DNA of 64,000 nucleotides from Armatimonadota bacterium (lineage in GTDB: Bacteria > Armatimonadota > Fimbriimonadia > Fimbriimonadales > Fimbriimonadaceae). How positions within the stretch are numbered: the stretch's first letter is position 1; each line of letters begins with the position of its first letter. The notes beneath the pieces are model-generated. The model had not been told where the DNA came from and did no database searches. It was given only the letters and a program-made list of their open reading frames with translations. The stretch covers positions 124,001 to 188,000 of the forward strand of contig JBAXHT010000002.1 in the NCBI GenBank assembly GCA_037138755.1, in the 5' to 3' direction. Both the position numbers and the translations under genes were made by a program. Of the stretch, positions 24,840-32,337 are shown piece by piece.

Positions 24840-25453
24840 AGCTCTCCTAACATGGGGGCAACCCGGTCCCGAAGTGCGCGTCGGGCTCGCAACACGCGGA
24901 GCTTGGCTCCGCCTACACTACACTTACAAATCTCGGCGATCTCGTCGTATTCCTTCTCTTCCAAATCGCGCATGATGATCATTTGCCGGTGGTGATCAGG
25001 CAACGCCAGGATTGCTTTTCGGAGGATGTTCTGCCGCGATTCTTGTTCCAAGTTCGCGATCGGGTTCTCAAAATTGCCCACGGTCATCCAGTCCAGAGCA
25101 CCTTGGGCTTCTTTTTGCTCAAGGTTGTTGCGCCGTGTGCTCATTCGCGCCTGATCGGTGCCGAGATTGCTGACAATGCGGAGAAGCCAGGTGGTGAACT
25201 TGGCTTCGTCACGGTAGCGATGCAAATTTTGGTAGGCGCGAACAAAGGCTTCTTGAACCAGATCCTCGGCGTCGTCGCGCTTGTGGGTCATCTGATACGA
25301 GAACCGATAGACCATGAGGCGGTGCCGCTCGAAAAGCTGCTCGAAAGCGGCGTAATCTCCGTCACGAGCACGTTTGACAAGCGCCTCGTCGGAGTCGCTG
25401 TCGATCTTCGTGCTGATCGCGGTTCTAAGGCTCATTGCTAGGGTTCGTGCCAT
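24836..25453 (-). CDS. ECF-type RNA polymerase sigma factor
   Basis: 205 residues. Region 2 with DYAAFEQLFERHRLMVYRF and DAEDLVQEAFVRAYQNLHRY (~60-80), linker, region 4 with LPDHHRQMIIMRDLEEKEYDEIAEI and the helix CSVGGAKLRVLRARRALRD: a RpoE-like ECF factor. ATG 25453 is used; ATG 25435 is an alternative. It heads a three-gene unit with the anti-sigma and HtrA-PDZ genes. An AAGGA lies about 12 bases upstream of the start. Such modules respond to envelope stress in other bacteria. Confidence 0.93.
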   Translation of the reverse strand: MARTLAMSLRTAISTKIDSDSDEALVKRARDGDYAAFEQLFERHRLMVYRFSYQMTHKRDDAEDLVQEAFVRAYQNLHRYRDEAKFTTWLLRIVSNLGTDQARMSTRRNNLEQKEAQGALDWMTVGNFENPIANLEQESRQNILRKAILALPDHHRQMIIMRDLEEKEYDEIAEICKCSVGGAKLRVLRARRALRDRVAPMLGEL

Positions 25454-25513
25454 CTTTGGTCCGTCCTTGTTTTGTATAGGAATGGACGTACAGAGTTGGC
25501 TGGCGTTTCGGTT

Positions 25514-25969
25514 TTATGCGGCGTCTACATCTAGGATAACCGTAACCGGTCCGTCATTGATGAGTGAGACCTGCATATCTGCACCAAATGTGCCAGTTTG
25601 GGTTGAGATTCCTTGGTTTTTGAGTTCGCCGACGAAGACATTGAAGAGTTCTTCACCTTGCGCATACGGGGCGGAATTGGTGAAGCTTGGGCGGTTGGAC
25701 TTCTTGGCGTCGCCGTAGACGGTGAAGTTGCTGACAGCGAGGACGTCGTAGGGTTCGTCTTTGAAGTCTTGAAGGCTAAGGTTCAGTTTGCCTTCGTGAT
25801 CGTTGAAGATTCTGAGTTTGGTGATCTTTTCCGCGAGCTTCTTAGATTCCTTTTCCGTGTCGGTAGTGTGGACTCCGATGAGGAGCATCAGTCCGCGACC
25901 GCACCGACCAACTTCCCTTCCGTCGACTTGAACGGTTGCGGCGGAGACTCGCTGGATGATGGCTCGCAT
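25514..25969 (-). CDS. dtd: D-aminoacyl-tRNA deacylase
   Basis: 151 residues, full-length DTD. Key motifs: MRAIIQRVSAATVQVDG at the N-terminus, SNFTVYGDAKKSNRPSF (~80-97, carrying the usual S/N-Q/F-T-L-Y motif with Asn for Gln) and LINDGPVT (~139-146, equivalent of the NxPVT motif). It removes D-amino acids and Gly mischarged on tRNA. It lies 60 bases upstream of the sigma gene on the same strand. Confidence 0.93.
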   Translation of the reverse strand: MRAIIQRVSAATVQVDGREVGRCGRGLMLLIGVHTTDTEKESKKLAEKITKLRIFNDHEGKLNLSLQDFKDEPYDVLAVSNFTVYGDAKKSNRPSFTNSAPYAQGEELFNVFVGELKNQGISTQTGTFGADMQVSLINDGPVTVILDVDAA

Positions 25970-26069
25970 TTTGAGTTGGCAGTTAGCAGTTTGCAGATAG
26001 CGACTAAGAACCTGGATAGTTTAGCAAATTGGCGAATCGGTCACACGTTGGTGCGCGTCAGTAACCCAG

Positions 26070-26732
26070 ATGATTCTCGCGCTTCTTCTGCAGCAGCCCA
26101 CTATTCTTCATGACAAGGTCGAAAACAAGTGGGAGGTAACGGCGACGATTCCGGCGTTCGCGGGGAAGGATCGGTTGTCGGTGCTTGCCCAGAAAACGAT
26201 TACCGCGAAGATGACCAAGGACTTCAACGACTTCTTGAAGGAGACTAAGAAGGATTGGGTGAAGGGTTACGAGAGTGCGCCGTACGGACTGGATTCAAGT
26301 GCCACCCGCCAGCTGGGCGACACCCAGGCTCAGTCTTACACAGTTTCCACATTCCGTTTTCTTGGCGGAGCGCACGGAGTTGGGGTGACGGAGTGCATGA
26401 ACTTTGCCTTGGTCAAGGGCCGGGCAAAACAACTTGGAATCTGGGATGTGTTTCGGCGTGACAAACGGGCCGCGCTGGAGAAGATGATTCTGGCAAAAGC
26501 GAAAAAGGATCCCAACACCGACTGGCTCCAAGATCCCGAGATGCACAAGAAACTGGAGCCGACCGAGCTCGCCAATTTCTGGGTGAAGGGCAAGGCGGGT
26601 TGCACCTGGGAGTTTGACCCGTACGTTTTGGGGAGCTACGCTTCGGGGCCGTTCAGCTTTTCGTACAGTTGGGCAGAACTTAAGCCCTTCCTGCGGAGCC
26701 CGAATCCGCTCAAAAAGTTTATCGCCCCTTGA
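26070..26732 (+). CDS. DUF3298/DUF4163-type secreted protein
   Basis: 220 residues with a short hydrophobic N-terminus. The DUF3298 domain is recognised by FRFLGGAHGVGVTECMNFAL (~97-116), a glycine-rich GxW turn, and the C-terminal WEFDPYVLGSYASGPFSFSYSW pattern (split: WEFDPYVLGSYASG then PFSFSYSWAEL). The same fold occurs at the C-terminus of RsiV and PdaC. Function probably ligand or lysozyme/peptidoglycan binding, but not defined here. Next gene has its own promoter. Confidence 0.75.
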   Translation: MILALLLQQPTILHDKVENKWEVTATIPAFAGKDRLSVLAQKTITAKMTKDFNDFLKETKKDWVKGYESAPYGLDSSATRQLGDTQAQSYTVSTFRFLGGAHGVGVTECMNFALVKGRAKQLGIWDVFRRDKRAALEKMILAKAKKDPNTDWLQDPEMHKKLEPTELANFWVKGKAGCTWEFDPYVLGSYASGPFSFSYSWAELKPFLRSPNPLKKFIAP

Positions 26733-26757
26733 TTCTGAGCGTCATACCCGCTAATAT
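26729..26757 (+). promoter_or_regulatory. Promoter for the membrane-protein gene at 26766
   Basis: TTGATT (26729-26734), 17-base spacer, TAATAT (26752-26757). The predicted start is near 26764, two bases before ATG 26766, so the transcript would be leaderless. Confidence 0.6.
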
Positions 26758-26765
26758 ACGGGGAG

Positions 26766-27500
26766 ATGGAAACTCCTCCAATGTCAAATTATCCCCGAGG
26801 CGGCGGCCCCGGGGGCGGTGGGAACTACGCGACTCCTCTTAGGACCCCAGGAATCTACTTCGACGATATCGGACGGGCCTGGACGATGATCACCAAAAAC
26901 CCGTCCGTGTACATCGTTGGCGGAATCGTTATTCTTCTAGCGGCAGCGGTTGTAGTAGTTCCGCTCTCCATACTCAGCAACATCCTCATGTATGGCACTG
27001 CAGTGCCTGGCCCCGACGCAAAGATGAACCTCGGCATGTATCCGGCGATGCTCGCGCTCAATATGGTGGCCGGAGGCTTCAACGCTGCATTGATGTCAGG
27101 GATTGCGCTGGCGGCCATTGAAGAAGCCGACACCGGCTCAACCCGATTTGAAACCCTGTTCTCAGGGTTCCGAAACTTTGGCAACCTGATCGTTGGGTCC
27201 ATTGCCTACTCCATTGCGGTCACCGTCGGAGCGATTTGCTGCATCGTGCCAGGAATATACTTGGCTGGAGCCTTGGCATTCACAAACCTCGCGGTTATCC
27301 TTTTCGGACTACCTGGCATCGAAGGACTCAAGAAGTCCTACGAGATGCTCAAACCCTATGCGTGGTCGATGTTTGCCCTATTGCTGGTTTCGGGTTGCGT
27401 GTCGGGGCTTGGACTGATTCTCTGCTGCTTCGGAATTTTCGTGACTTGGCCGATTCAGCAAGTCGTGCTCGGCCTCCATTTCCGCGACTTTCGCGGTTAA
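26766..27500 (+). CDS. Integral membrane protein, DUF975/glycerophosphoryl-membrane-domain-like
   Basis: 244 residues. A Gly/Pro-rich cytoplasmic head (~1-30: GGGPGGGGN) and six hydrophobic segments. The short FDDIGRAWTMITKNPSVY run and the fold of paired hairpin helices resemble the membrane domain found in DUF975 and GDPD-membrane families. Function unknown. ATG 26766 is adjacent to GGGGAG, too close for a normal Shine-Dalgarno, but matches the leaderless promoter; ATG 26781 is the alternative. A strong terminator follows. Confidence 0.7.
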   Translation: METPPMSNYPRGGGPGGGGNYATPLRTPGIYFDDIGRAWTMITKNPSVYIVGGIVILLAAAVVVVPLSILSNILMYGTAVPGPDAKMNLGMYPAMLALNMVAGGFNAALMSGIALAAIEEADTGSTRFETLFSGFRNFGNLIVGSIAYSIAVTVGAICCIVPGIYLAGALAFTNLAVILFGLPGIEGLKKSYEMLKPYAWSMFALLLVSGCVSGLGLILCCFGIFVTWPIQQVVLGLHFRDFRG

Positions 27501-27515
27501 TCTCATTCGACTCGT

Positions 27516-27540
27516 CCCCTCGATTTTGAGGGGATTTTTT
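27516..27540 (+). terminator. Rho-independent terminator
   Basis: CCCCTC/GAGGGG stem (27516-27521 with 27528-27533) with GATTTT loop, then ATTTTTT. It closes the upstream membrane-protein gene and insulates the capsid operon. Confidence 0.85.
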
Positions 27541-27550
27541 ATGCATTAGG

Positions 27551-27578
27551 TTGACAATAGCGCACATACGTCTACTAT
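27551..27578 (+). promoter_or_regulatory. Promoter of the capsid operon
   Basis: A consensus TTGACA (27551-27556), 16-base spacer and TACTAT (27573-27578). Predicted start near 27585, three bases before ATG 27588, i.e. essentially leaderless. Strength of the -35 is unusual among promoters in this window. Confidence 0.7.
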
Positions 27579-27587
27579 ATAGTGACC

Positions 27588-28487
27588 ATGATCGCAAACG
27601 ACACAACGATCGCCGAAGCGCGACTCGACCTCTTGCGGCGGGCTGCCCTTGCGGGACCTGGATACCGGGGAACTAGGAATGAAGTCAGCGAGGCCACCCG
27701 CCTTGCATTGGTGGCTGAGTTCCGAGACCAAGGACTCCAGGCTCCGGCGTACCTCACTCATCCAACCAGTTGGGTCGAGCGGCGCGCCAAGCTCTTCGAG
27801 GCCGGCGACTACCCCGATAAGGGAGTCTCCGTCTCGACCGAGAATCTGCAAGCCATTGCCACCAACTTCGACCTCCCCGTCCCGGTGCTCATCGAGCACG
27901 GCGACTCGCCTCTCCACCTCGGCTTCCTCATCGCGGTTGATGCGGATGGGGCTAACCTCACGGGCCTAATCGCCCTCACCAGCGAAGCCGATCAGCTCCT
28001 CATCCAGAGCGGTGCTCAGAGCCTTTCGGTGGGTCTCGAACGAGACCTTGAGCACATTCGCGAAGTTAGCGTCGTCCGAAACCCTCGGATAGAGAGTGCG
28101 CGACTGTTTGACACGCGCCCCCTGTTCAGCAGTGGCTTTGCGGATGTTGACTACGCAAAGCTTGCTCACCAGGCCCAAGTTGAAAGCCGGAAGCGGGAAG
28201 CAGGGAGTCGGGTTGAAGAGTTCGTCAATCGCGGCCAGCTTGCGCCCCGCCAGGCAAAGATTGCAACGCTGCTCTTTGCCTGCGATGCGGAAGTCAACGG
28301 GCAGCCGGTCGCCGATCTTGTGAACCAGCTCCTCGAGGATTTCCCAAAATCGAACATCTTCAGCCAGCAGGCTCCGGCCGCCGCCGACCACGAGTCGGCA
28401 CTTAACCTACTTCTCCCCGAAGAGTCGGCGTTTTACCGCCGTCACTTCCCCGGAGTTGACCTCAGCGAAATCGCCAAACGGCGCTAA
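27588..28487 (+). CDS. Mu I-like head maturation protease/scaffold
   Basis: 299 residues from ATG 27588 (a GTG two codons upstream is unlikely). The N-terminal half has the Mu-I-type prohead protease layout: PVPVLIEHGDSPLHLGFL (~98-115) with a candidate catalytic His and AQSLSVGLERDLEHIREVSVV (split: AQSLSVGL then ERDLEHIREVSVV) with a candidate Ser (~146). The C-terminal half is helical with GQLAPRQAKIATLLF, resembling the scaffold tail of protein I/Z. Such enzymes process the scaffold during prohead assembly. First gene of the capsid operon. Confidence 0.68.
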   Translation: MIANDTTIAEARLDLLRRAALAGPGYRGTRNEVSEATRLALVAEFRDQGLQAPAYLTHPTSWVERRAKLFEAGDYPDKGVSVSTENLQAIATNFDLPVPVLIEHGDSPLHLGFLIAVDADGANLTGLIALTSEADQLLIQSGAQSLSVGLERDLEHIREVSVVRNPRIESARLFDTRPLFSSGFADVDYAKLAHQAQVESRKREAGSRVEEFVNRGQLAPRQAKIATLLFACDAEVNGQPVADLVNQLLEDFPKSNIFSQQAPAAADHESALNLLLPEESAFYRRHFPGVDLSEIAKRR

Positions 28488-28493
28488 CCAACC

Positions 28494-28919
28494 ATGCCAG
28501 CACTTACCAAACCTTACGAAACATACGAAAAGCCGGGGATCGTTGTGAGCTACAACGTCGGCACGAACACCACCATCTACAAGGGTGCCCTAGTCGGCGT
28601 CAATGCATCGGGCAACATCGTTTCCATGACCCACGTAACCGCCAACCTCAAGTTCGTCGGCGTGGCCAACGAGACAGTCGTAACCACAGCGGCGACCAAG
28701 CGAATCACCATCACCAAGTCGGGAACGTTTGTCTTCCCGACTCCCTCCCCGAATACTAACAAGACCGGAGGCGATGCCTGGGCTAAGTTCGATGGCGAGG
28801 TCCAAGACGCCGCAACTGGCCTGACCAACGCATACATCGTCGGCACCATCGTCGGAGTTGAATCAACCTCCGACGGCCTCGGCGGCTACCGAGTCCGCAT
28901 CGACAACCACACAAAATAA
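28494..28919 (+). CDS. Small decoration-like (DUF2190-like) capsid protein
   Basis: 141 residues, beta-rich and Thr/Val-rich, beginning MPALTKPYETYEKPGIVVSY. The size, the Ala/Thr/Gly-rich segments and the position between the protease and the major capsid gene fit DUF2190-type decoration/stabilising proteins (Mu gene 33 position). Gap to the preceding stop is 6 bases and to the following start 2 bases. Family membership is by context and overall pattern, not a clear motif. Confidence 0.6.
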   Translation: MPALTKPYETYEKPGIVVSYNVGTNTTIYKGALVGVNASGNIVSMTHVTANLKFVGVANETVVTTAATKRITITKSGTFVFPTPSPNTNKTGGDAWAKFDGEVQDAATGLTNAYIVGTIVGVESTSDGLGGYRVRIDNHTK

Positions 28920-28921
28920 CC

Positions 28922-29827
28922 ATGGCACTTACCAAATCAGATATCCCCGATCTTCTTCTCCCTGGCCTCAGGGCCGAATTCGCGCTTGCTTATCGCAATG
29001 AGCAGCAAGCCGACGTCGTCTCGCAACTCGCGACCGTCATTCAGACAACTCAGCCGATTCAGCGGTACCCGCTTTTAGACAACGCTCCCGCTATGCGAGA
29101 GTTTGTTGATGAGCGGCGGGCGTCTGGCCTCACGGCTCAAGCGATCAGCATCGAGGACAAGGTCTTTGAATCAACCATCGCGGTCGACCGAAAGGCTCTT
29201 GAGGACGATCAGCTCGACCTGATCCGCCTGCGGATCCGCGACCTCGCAAACCGAGTTGTCCACCACCGGCACGAGTTGGTGGTTAATACCCTCACCGGCG
29301 GCACAGACATCATTGGTTACGATGGTGCGGCTCTGCTCTCGGCAAACCACCCGGAGGCGGGCGGAACGGCTTCTAACGTCAGTGCTGAGTCTCTCGGGGC
29401 CGTGGGGCTTCGGGCGGCTTGCTCGGAGATGATCTCGCGACGCGACAACGAAGGAGTTCCGCTCGGCATTAGTCCAAACGTGCTGCTCGTCGGTCCGCAG
29501 AACATGTGGACAGCAATCGAGCTGGTCGACAGCAAAGGCACTTCCCAATCATCTGGCGTTGTGAACGTGTTCAACGGACTTCTCAAGGTCGTAGTCTCGC
29601 CGTTTGTGACCGATGAGAGTTGGTATCTGCTCGATACAACTCGACCGATGCGAGGAGTTATTCTGCAGCAGCGAAGCGACGTACCGGTTGAGTTTGCCGC
29701 CTTGGAATCCGCCAAAGGGTCGGATTCGGCGTTCTTCAGCGACAGGTTCTACTACGGCGTTAGGGCTCGCTACAATGCCGGGCCGGGAATGTGGCAGACG
29801 GTGTTCGGCGGGGGCATCGAACTCTGA
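28922..29827 (+). CDS. Major capsid protein, Mu gpT-like (HK97 fold)
   Basis: 301 residues. Recognisable gpT features: FVDERRASGLTAQAISIEDK (~50-74), TIAVDRKALEDDQLDL (~79-95), the loop GGTASNVSAESLG, VLLVGPQNMWTAIELV and the C-terminal FFSDRFYYGVRARYNAG (~270-290). The family forms the icosahedral head shell of Mu-like and related phages. No portal or terminase gene is in the flanks. The stop TGA overlaps the next ATG (TGATG), so translation is coupled. Confidence 0.85.
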   Translation: MALTKSDIPDLLLPGLRAEFALAYRNEQQADVVSQLATVIQTTQPIQRYPLLDNAPAMREFVDERRASGLTAQAISIEDKVFESTIAVDRKALEDDQLDLIRLRIRDLANRVVHHRHELVVNTLTGGTDIIGYDGAALLSANHPEAGGTASNVSAESLGAVGLRAACSEMISRRDNEGVPLGISPNVLLVGPQNMWTAIELVDSKGTSQSSGVVNVFNGLLKVVVSPFVTDESWYLLDTTRPMRGVILQQRSDVPVEFAALESAKGSDSAFFSDRFYYGVRARYNAGPGMWQTVFGGGIEL

Positions 29828-30069
29828 TGGACTGGCTCCAGATCGCTTCTAGTCTGGGGCTGGGAGGAGCTGTGGGCGCCATTGTAGGCGTCCTCGCCGC
29901 CACCCAGAACGCCAAACAGAGGTTCGACGAGTTGAACGAGGCGGTCATCAAAGTCGCTCCGGAGGCTCGATCAAAGATTCAGACCCAGTTCGAGGAGTTC
30001 AAAGCGGCGTTTGATCGACTCAAGGTCGCCCTCGACCTTTTAAGGAGGGCAATGAAACGAAATACATGA
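29827..30069 (+). CDS. Single-TM coiled-coil microprotein of the capsid operon
   Basis: 80 residues: a transmembrane helix (~9-27, GLGGAVGAIVGVLAA) and an amphipathic, Lys/Glu/Phe-rich coiled-coil tail (~33-75). No lytic or holin domain can be assigned with confidence, though the layout resembles small phage holin-like proteins. It overlaps the major capsid stop by 1 base and the next gene by 4, so it is tightly integrated in the operon. Confidence 0.65.
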   Translation: MDWLQIASSLGLGGAVGAIVGVLAATQNAKQRFDELNEAVIKVAPEARSKIQTQFEEFKAAFDRLKVALDLLRRAMKRNT

Positions 30070-30311
30070 TGGAAACACAGAGTTTAGGCGTGATTGGCCT
30101 GTTCATCGTTGCGATGGCGGGCCTTCTTCGTTTTGGGATGATGCAACATCGGCGGCTTGCCGACCAGTTTGTCCAGTTCCTTGAGCGCTCGTTTGAGCAG
30201 CGCGAGGGGCTGACGAATCGCATGATGACGACGCTTGAGTCGCTCTCGGCGAATGTTGGTGAGAACTCAAACCTTTTGCACCGGATCATGAACCAGTTGA
30301 GGGTGGCTTAG
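30066..30311 (+). CDS. Second single-TM coiled-coil microprotein of the capsid operon
   Basis: 81 residues: N-terminal transmembrane helix (~6-22, GVIGLFIVAMAGLLRFG) followed by a cytoplasmic or periplasmic helix (QFVQFLERSFEQREGLTNRM, ~35-54). Similar architecture to its neighbour but no sequence identity by eye. Could be a BhlA/holin-like protein, yet no endolysin gene is near. Overlaps both neighbours. Confidence 0.62.
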   Translation: MMETQSLGVIGLFIVAMAGLLRFGMMQHRRLADQFVQFLERSFEQREGLTNRMMTTLESLSANVGENSNLLHRIMNQLRVA

Positions 30312-30703
30312 TGCCAATCTCGCTGCCGACCGACCGCATCTTGGAACGATGCGGTTTGGCGGGAACGGGGACGGTTTACTCGTCGCGAGTGTCGAACTTG
30401 GCCGGGGAGTTTGCGGCGGCGTTTAATGCGATGCTGCTTCCTTCTGCGCTTGAAGACGAGTCGCTGACCTGGGCGGTGTCTCAGGGAGTAATCGACTTGG
30501 TCGCGGCGGACTTCGTCGAGATTCTGCGGAGAGAACCTGGCTCGACGGACGTCATTACGATTGGAGACCTTCGGATCGAACCCTCACCTTATAGCACAGC
30601 CGAGCAGATGCGTCAGCGCGGCTGGGCGCGGCTGATGCCGTTTATGAAACGCGACATGATTCCAGAGGACCCCCGCGTGCTTGGCTCGGGAGACCGAGGA
30701 TGA
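30311..30703 (+). CDS. Head-tail connector-like protein
   Basis: 130 residues starting at GTG 30311 (the base overlaps the previous TAG). Helical N-terminal half (ILERCGLAGTGTVYSSRVSNL), then TWAVSQGVIDLVAADFVEILRREPG, a pattern like small connector/adaptor proteins of phage heads (the gp35-36 position of Mu-type heads). Assignment rests on position and general fold; no family motif is sharp. Overlaps the next gene by 4 bases. Confidence 0.5.
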   Translation: MPISLPTDRILERCGLAGTGTVYSSRVSNLAGEFAAAFNAMLLPSALEDESLTWAVSQGVIDLVAADFVEILRREPGSTDVITIGDLRIEPSPYSTAEQMRQRGWARLMPFMKRDMIPEDPRVLGSGDRG

Positions 30704-31026
30704 GCTTGAGGCTGGATCGGATCGCCAGGGCAATCCAACGCTTTGGGTCGGTGGTGACGGTAGACGGGGTTAGTCTGCTAGCTGTCATGAGACCCATTGC
30801 AATCGGGCAGTTGCAGACCTACGTAAGTAGCGGGGGCTTTGCCAGTTGGGAGCGACCCGTTTACGTTGGCCTCTTCCTGCCTTCTGCGCCATTGGCCGAG
30901 GAGGATGACTTTCTGGGGCCAGACTTCGAGGGCAAGGTCAAGCAGATTACGCCGATTCGAGTTATGAGTGAGCTGGTCGCAAGACAGGCGATCATCCAAG
31001 TGATCACGCCTCCCGTGGCTCCTTAA
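30700..31026 (+). CDS. Small phage neck/tail-joining-like protein
   Basis: 108 residues, beta-rich: RLDRIARAIQRFGSVVTVDG, then LLAVMRPIAIGQLQTYVSSG and VKQITPIRVMSELVARQAI. Size, position at the end of the head module and beta pattern fit a head-closure or tail-completion protein, but I do not recognise a family. It is the last gene before a hairpin. Overlaps the preceding gene by 4 bases. Confidence 0.48.
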   Translation: MSLRLDRIARAIQRFGSVVTVDGVSLLAVMRPIAIGQLQTYVSSGGFASWERPVYVGLFLPSAPLAEEDDFLGPDFEGKVKQITPIRVMSELVARQAIIQVITPPVAP

Positions 31027-31062
31027 AACAAAAACACCCCATTGCCCGTAGCAATGGGGTGT
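31024..31062 (-). terminator. Hairpin between the capsid operon and the Lys/Asp-rich gene
   Basis: A 12-base perfect stem ACACCCCATTGC/GCAATGGGGTGT (31034-31045 with 31051-31062) with CCGTA loop. On the minus strand it is followed by TTTTTGTTTT, so it is a proper terminator for the Lys/Asp-rich gene; on the plus strand the U-run is lacking, but the hairpin directly follows the capsid operon. Confidence 0.75.
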
Positions 31063-31082
31063 ACGCGTTGACACTTCGGAGC

Positions 31083-31868
31083 TTAGTTGCCGCCGCTCTT
31101 CTTATCGTCTTTCTTCTCGTCCTTCTTATCGTCTTTTTTTGACTTGGTGTCCTTCTTTGACTTGCTGGACTTCTTGGTGTCGTCCTTCTTATCGTCGGTC
31201 TTCTTAACTTCGTCCTTCTTGGACTTAGTTGACTTCATAGACTTGTCGTCAGCTTTCATCTCGTCAGCCTTCTTCTCGTCCTTCTTGCCACGGGTCGACT
31301 TAGAATCCTTCTTCTCGTCAGTCTTCATGGTCTCACCCTTCTTGTCGTCTTTCTTACTTCGAGTTGATTTGGTATCCTTCTTCTCGTCTGGCTTCATCGC
31401 CTCGCCCTTCTTGTCGTCTTTCTTCAAGAACCGACCGGTCTTAGCATCGCGACCACTAGCGGTAGGCTTTGTTTCGACCTTCTTGTCATCCTTCTTAGTT
31501 GACTTAGCATCAGGCTTCTTCTCGTCCTTTTTGACGTCTTTCTTGTCATCTTTCTTTGCGGCACCCTCTGCTCGGGAGTAAGTGACCAGAACTTGAGAAG
31601 CTTTAATGGTTTTTCCGGAGAGCTTTCCGGTGACCGAAACCATGGTTCCACCCACGATTTTGGAAACTTCGAATCGGCGTCCATCGTAGCTGACCTTGGC
31701 ACTGCTGCAGTCAACGGTGAACTCCCCCTTTCGCGAACCGAGGGTGAACTTGGTAGCGGAGGGGGTTCCCTTCGCGATTCCCGATACACTAAACGTTTCG
31801 TCTTGTTTGGCGTTAACTGCACCAACGGCGAGGGCAAAAACTAGAGTAGGTAAGATTTTTTTCAGCAT
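31083..31868 (-). CDS. Secreted OB-like (DUF5666-type) protein with a long Lys/Asp-rich tail
   Basis: 261 residues from ATG 31868 (AAGGAG about 11 bases upstream; a longer reading to 31967 would cross the divergent promoter). Signal peptide ~1-19, then an ~80-residue beta domain (FSVSGIAKGTPSATKFTLGS.., GTMVSVTGKLSGKTIKASQV) like DUF5666 OB domains. The last ~155 residues are a low-complexity tail of repeating KKDDKK, KSTK and EKK blocks, perfectly in frame and without stops. Function unknown; a polyampholyte surface or nucleic-acid/metal-binding tail is plausible. Confidence 0.72.
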   Translation of the reverse strand: MLKKILPTLVFALAVGAVNAKQDETFSVSGIAKGTPSATKFTLGSRKGEFTVDCSSAKVSYDGRRFEVSKIVGGTMVSVTGKLSGKTIKASQVLVTYSRAEGAAKKDDKKDVKKDEKKPDAKSTKKDDKKVETKPTASGRDAKTGRFLKKDDKKGEAMKPDEKKDTKSTRSKKDDKKGETMKTDEKKDSKSTRGKKDEKKADEMKADDKSMKSTKSKKDEVKKTDDKKDDTKKSSKSKKDTKSKKDDKKDEKKDDKKSGGN

Positions 31869-31965
31869 CAATGCTATTCTCCTTGGGAGACTCTGCCTAA
31901 TTGTACAACCAAACTCCGAATCGGGGTAGGTATTTCTACCGGGCGGGCTCGTACCAGATAGATTC

Positions 31966-32337
31966 ATGGATAAAACCCTTCAACACTATCGAATCTACTG
32001 CTACTTGAACATGGCCTGGTACGCCTTTCTTTGTTTTCTGGGTTTCGCCGGCTTGTTTCTGTCTCGAACCGCTGATCCGGAAGTGCTGCCACCTGAGAAT
32101 CGCGGAGTGTTCCAAATAGCGTCTTTCGCACTGGTCGTCATGGGGGTGGTGTTTGGACTTACCAATCTCTCGCTGATGCGACAGCCCAGAAGCCCGAAAG
32201 CGCACTTGGCGCATTTCGTCAACATTTGCCTGGGAATTTCGACGTGCCTTCTCGCCCCATACTGCATCTGGCTCGCCATGCGTTGGCAGCAGCCAGATTT
32301 GAAGGCTTACTTCGACCAACAAGACTTCAAGCTCTGA
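31966..32337 (+). CDS. Small membrane protein of unknown function
   Basis: 123 residues with three hydrophobic segments (~12-31, 49-68, 82-102) and short charged loops. No recognised family; the short acidic-to-basic C-tail LKAYFDQQDFKL is cytosolic by the positive-inside rule if the helix count is odd. It is divergent from the Lys/Asp-rich protein gene and convergent with the esterase gene, whose 3' end it overlaps by 11 bases. Confidence 0.58.
   Translation: MDKTLQHYRIYCYLNMAWYAFLCFLGFAGLFLSRTADPEVLPPENRGVFQIASFALVVMGVVFGLTNLSLMRQPRSPKAHLAHFVNICLGISTCLLAPYCIWLAMRWQQPDLKAYFDQQDFKL

Noticed and set aside
27551-31062. Complete functional prophage
   Set aside because: No terminase, portal, tail, lysis, integrase or attachment-site repeats are visible; only the head slice is present.
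27551-31062. Encapsulin nanocompartment
   Set aside because: The shell protein matches gpT-like phage capsid with protease and neck genes; no cargo enzyme with a targeting tail is nearby. Nanocompartment use remains possible but not of the encapsulin type.
31087-31581. A hydrophobic 164-residue plus-strand frame opposite the Lys/Asp-rich tail
   Set aside because: The FLSSF repeats are the antisense of the KKDD tail codons; no signal of independent coding.
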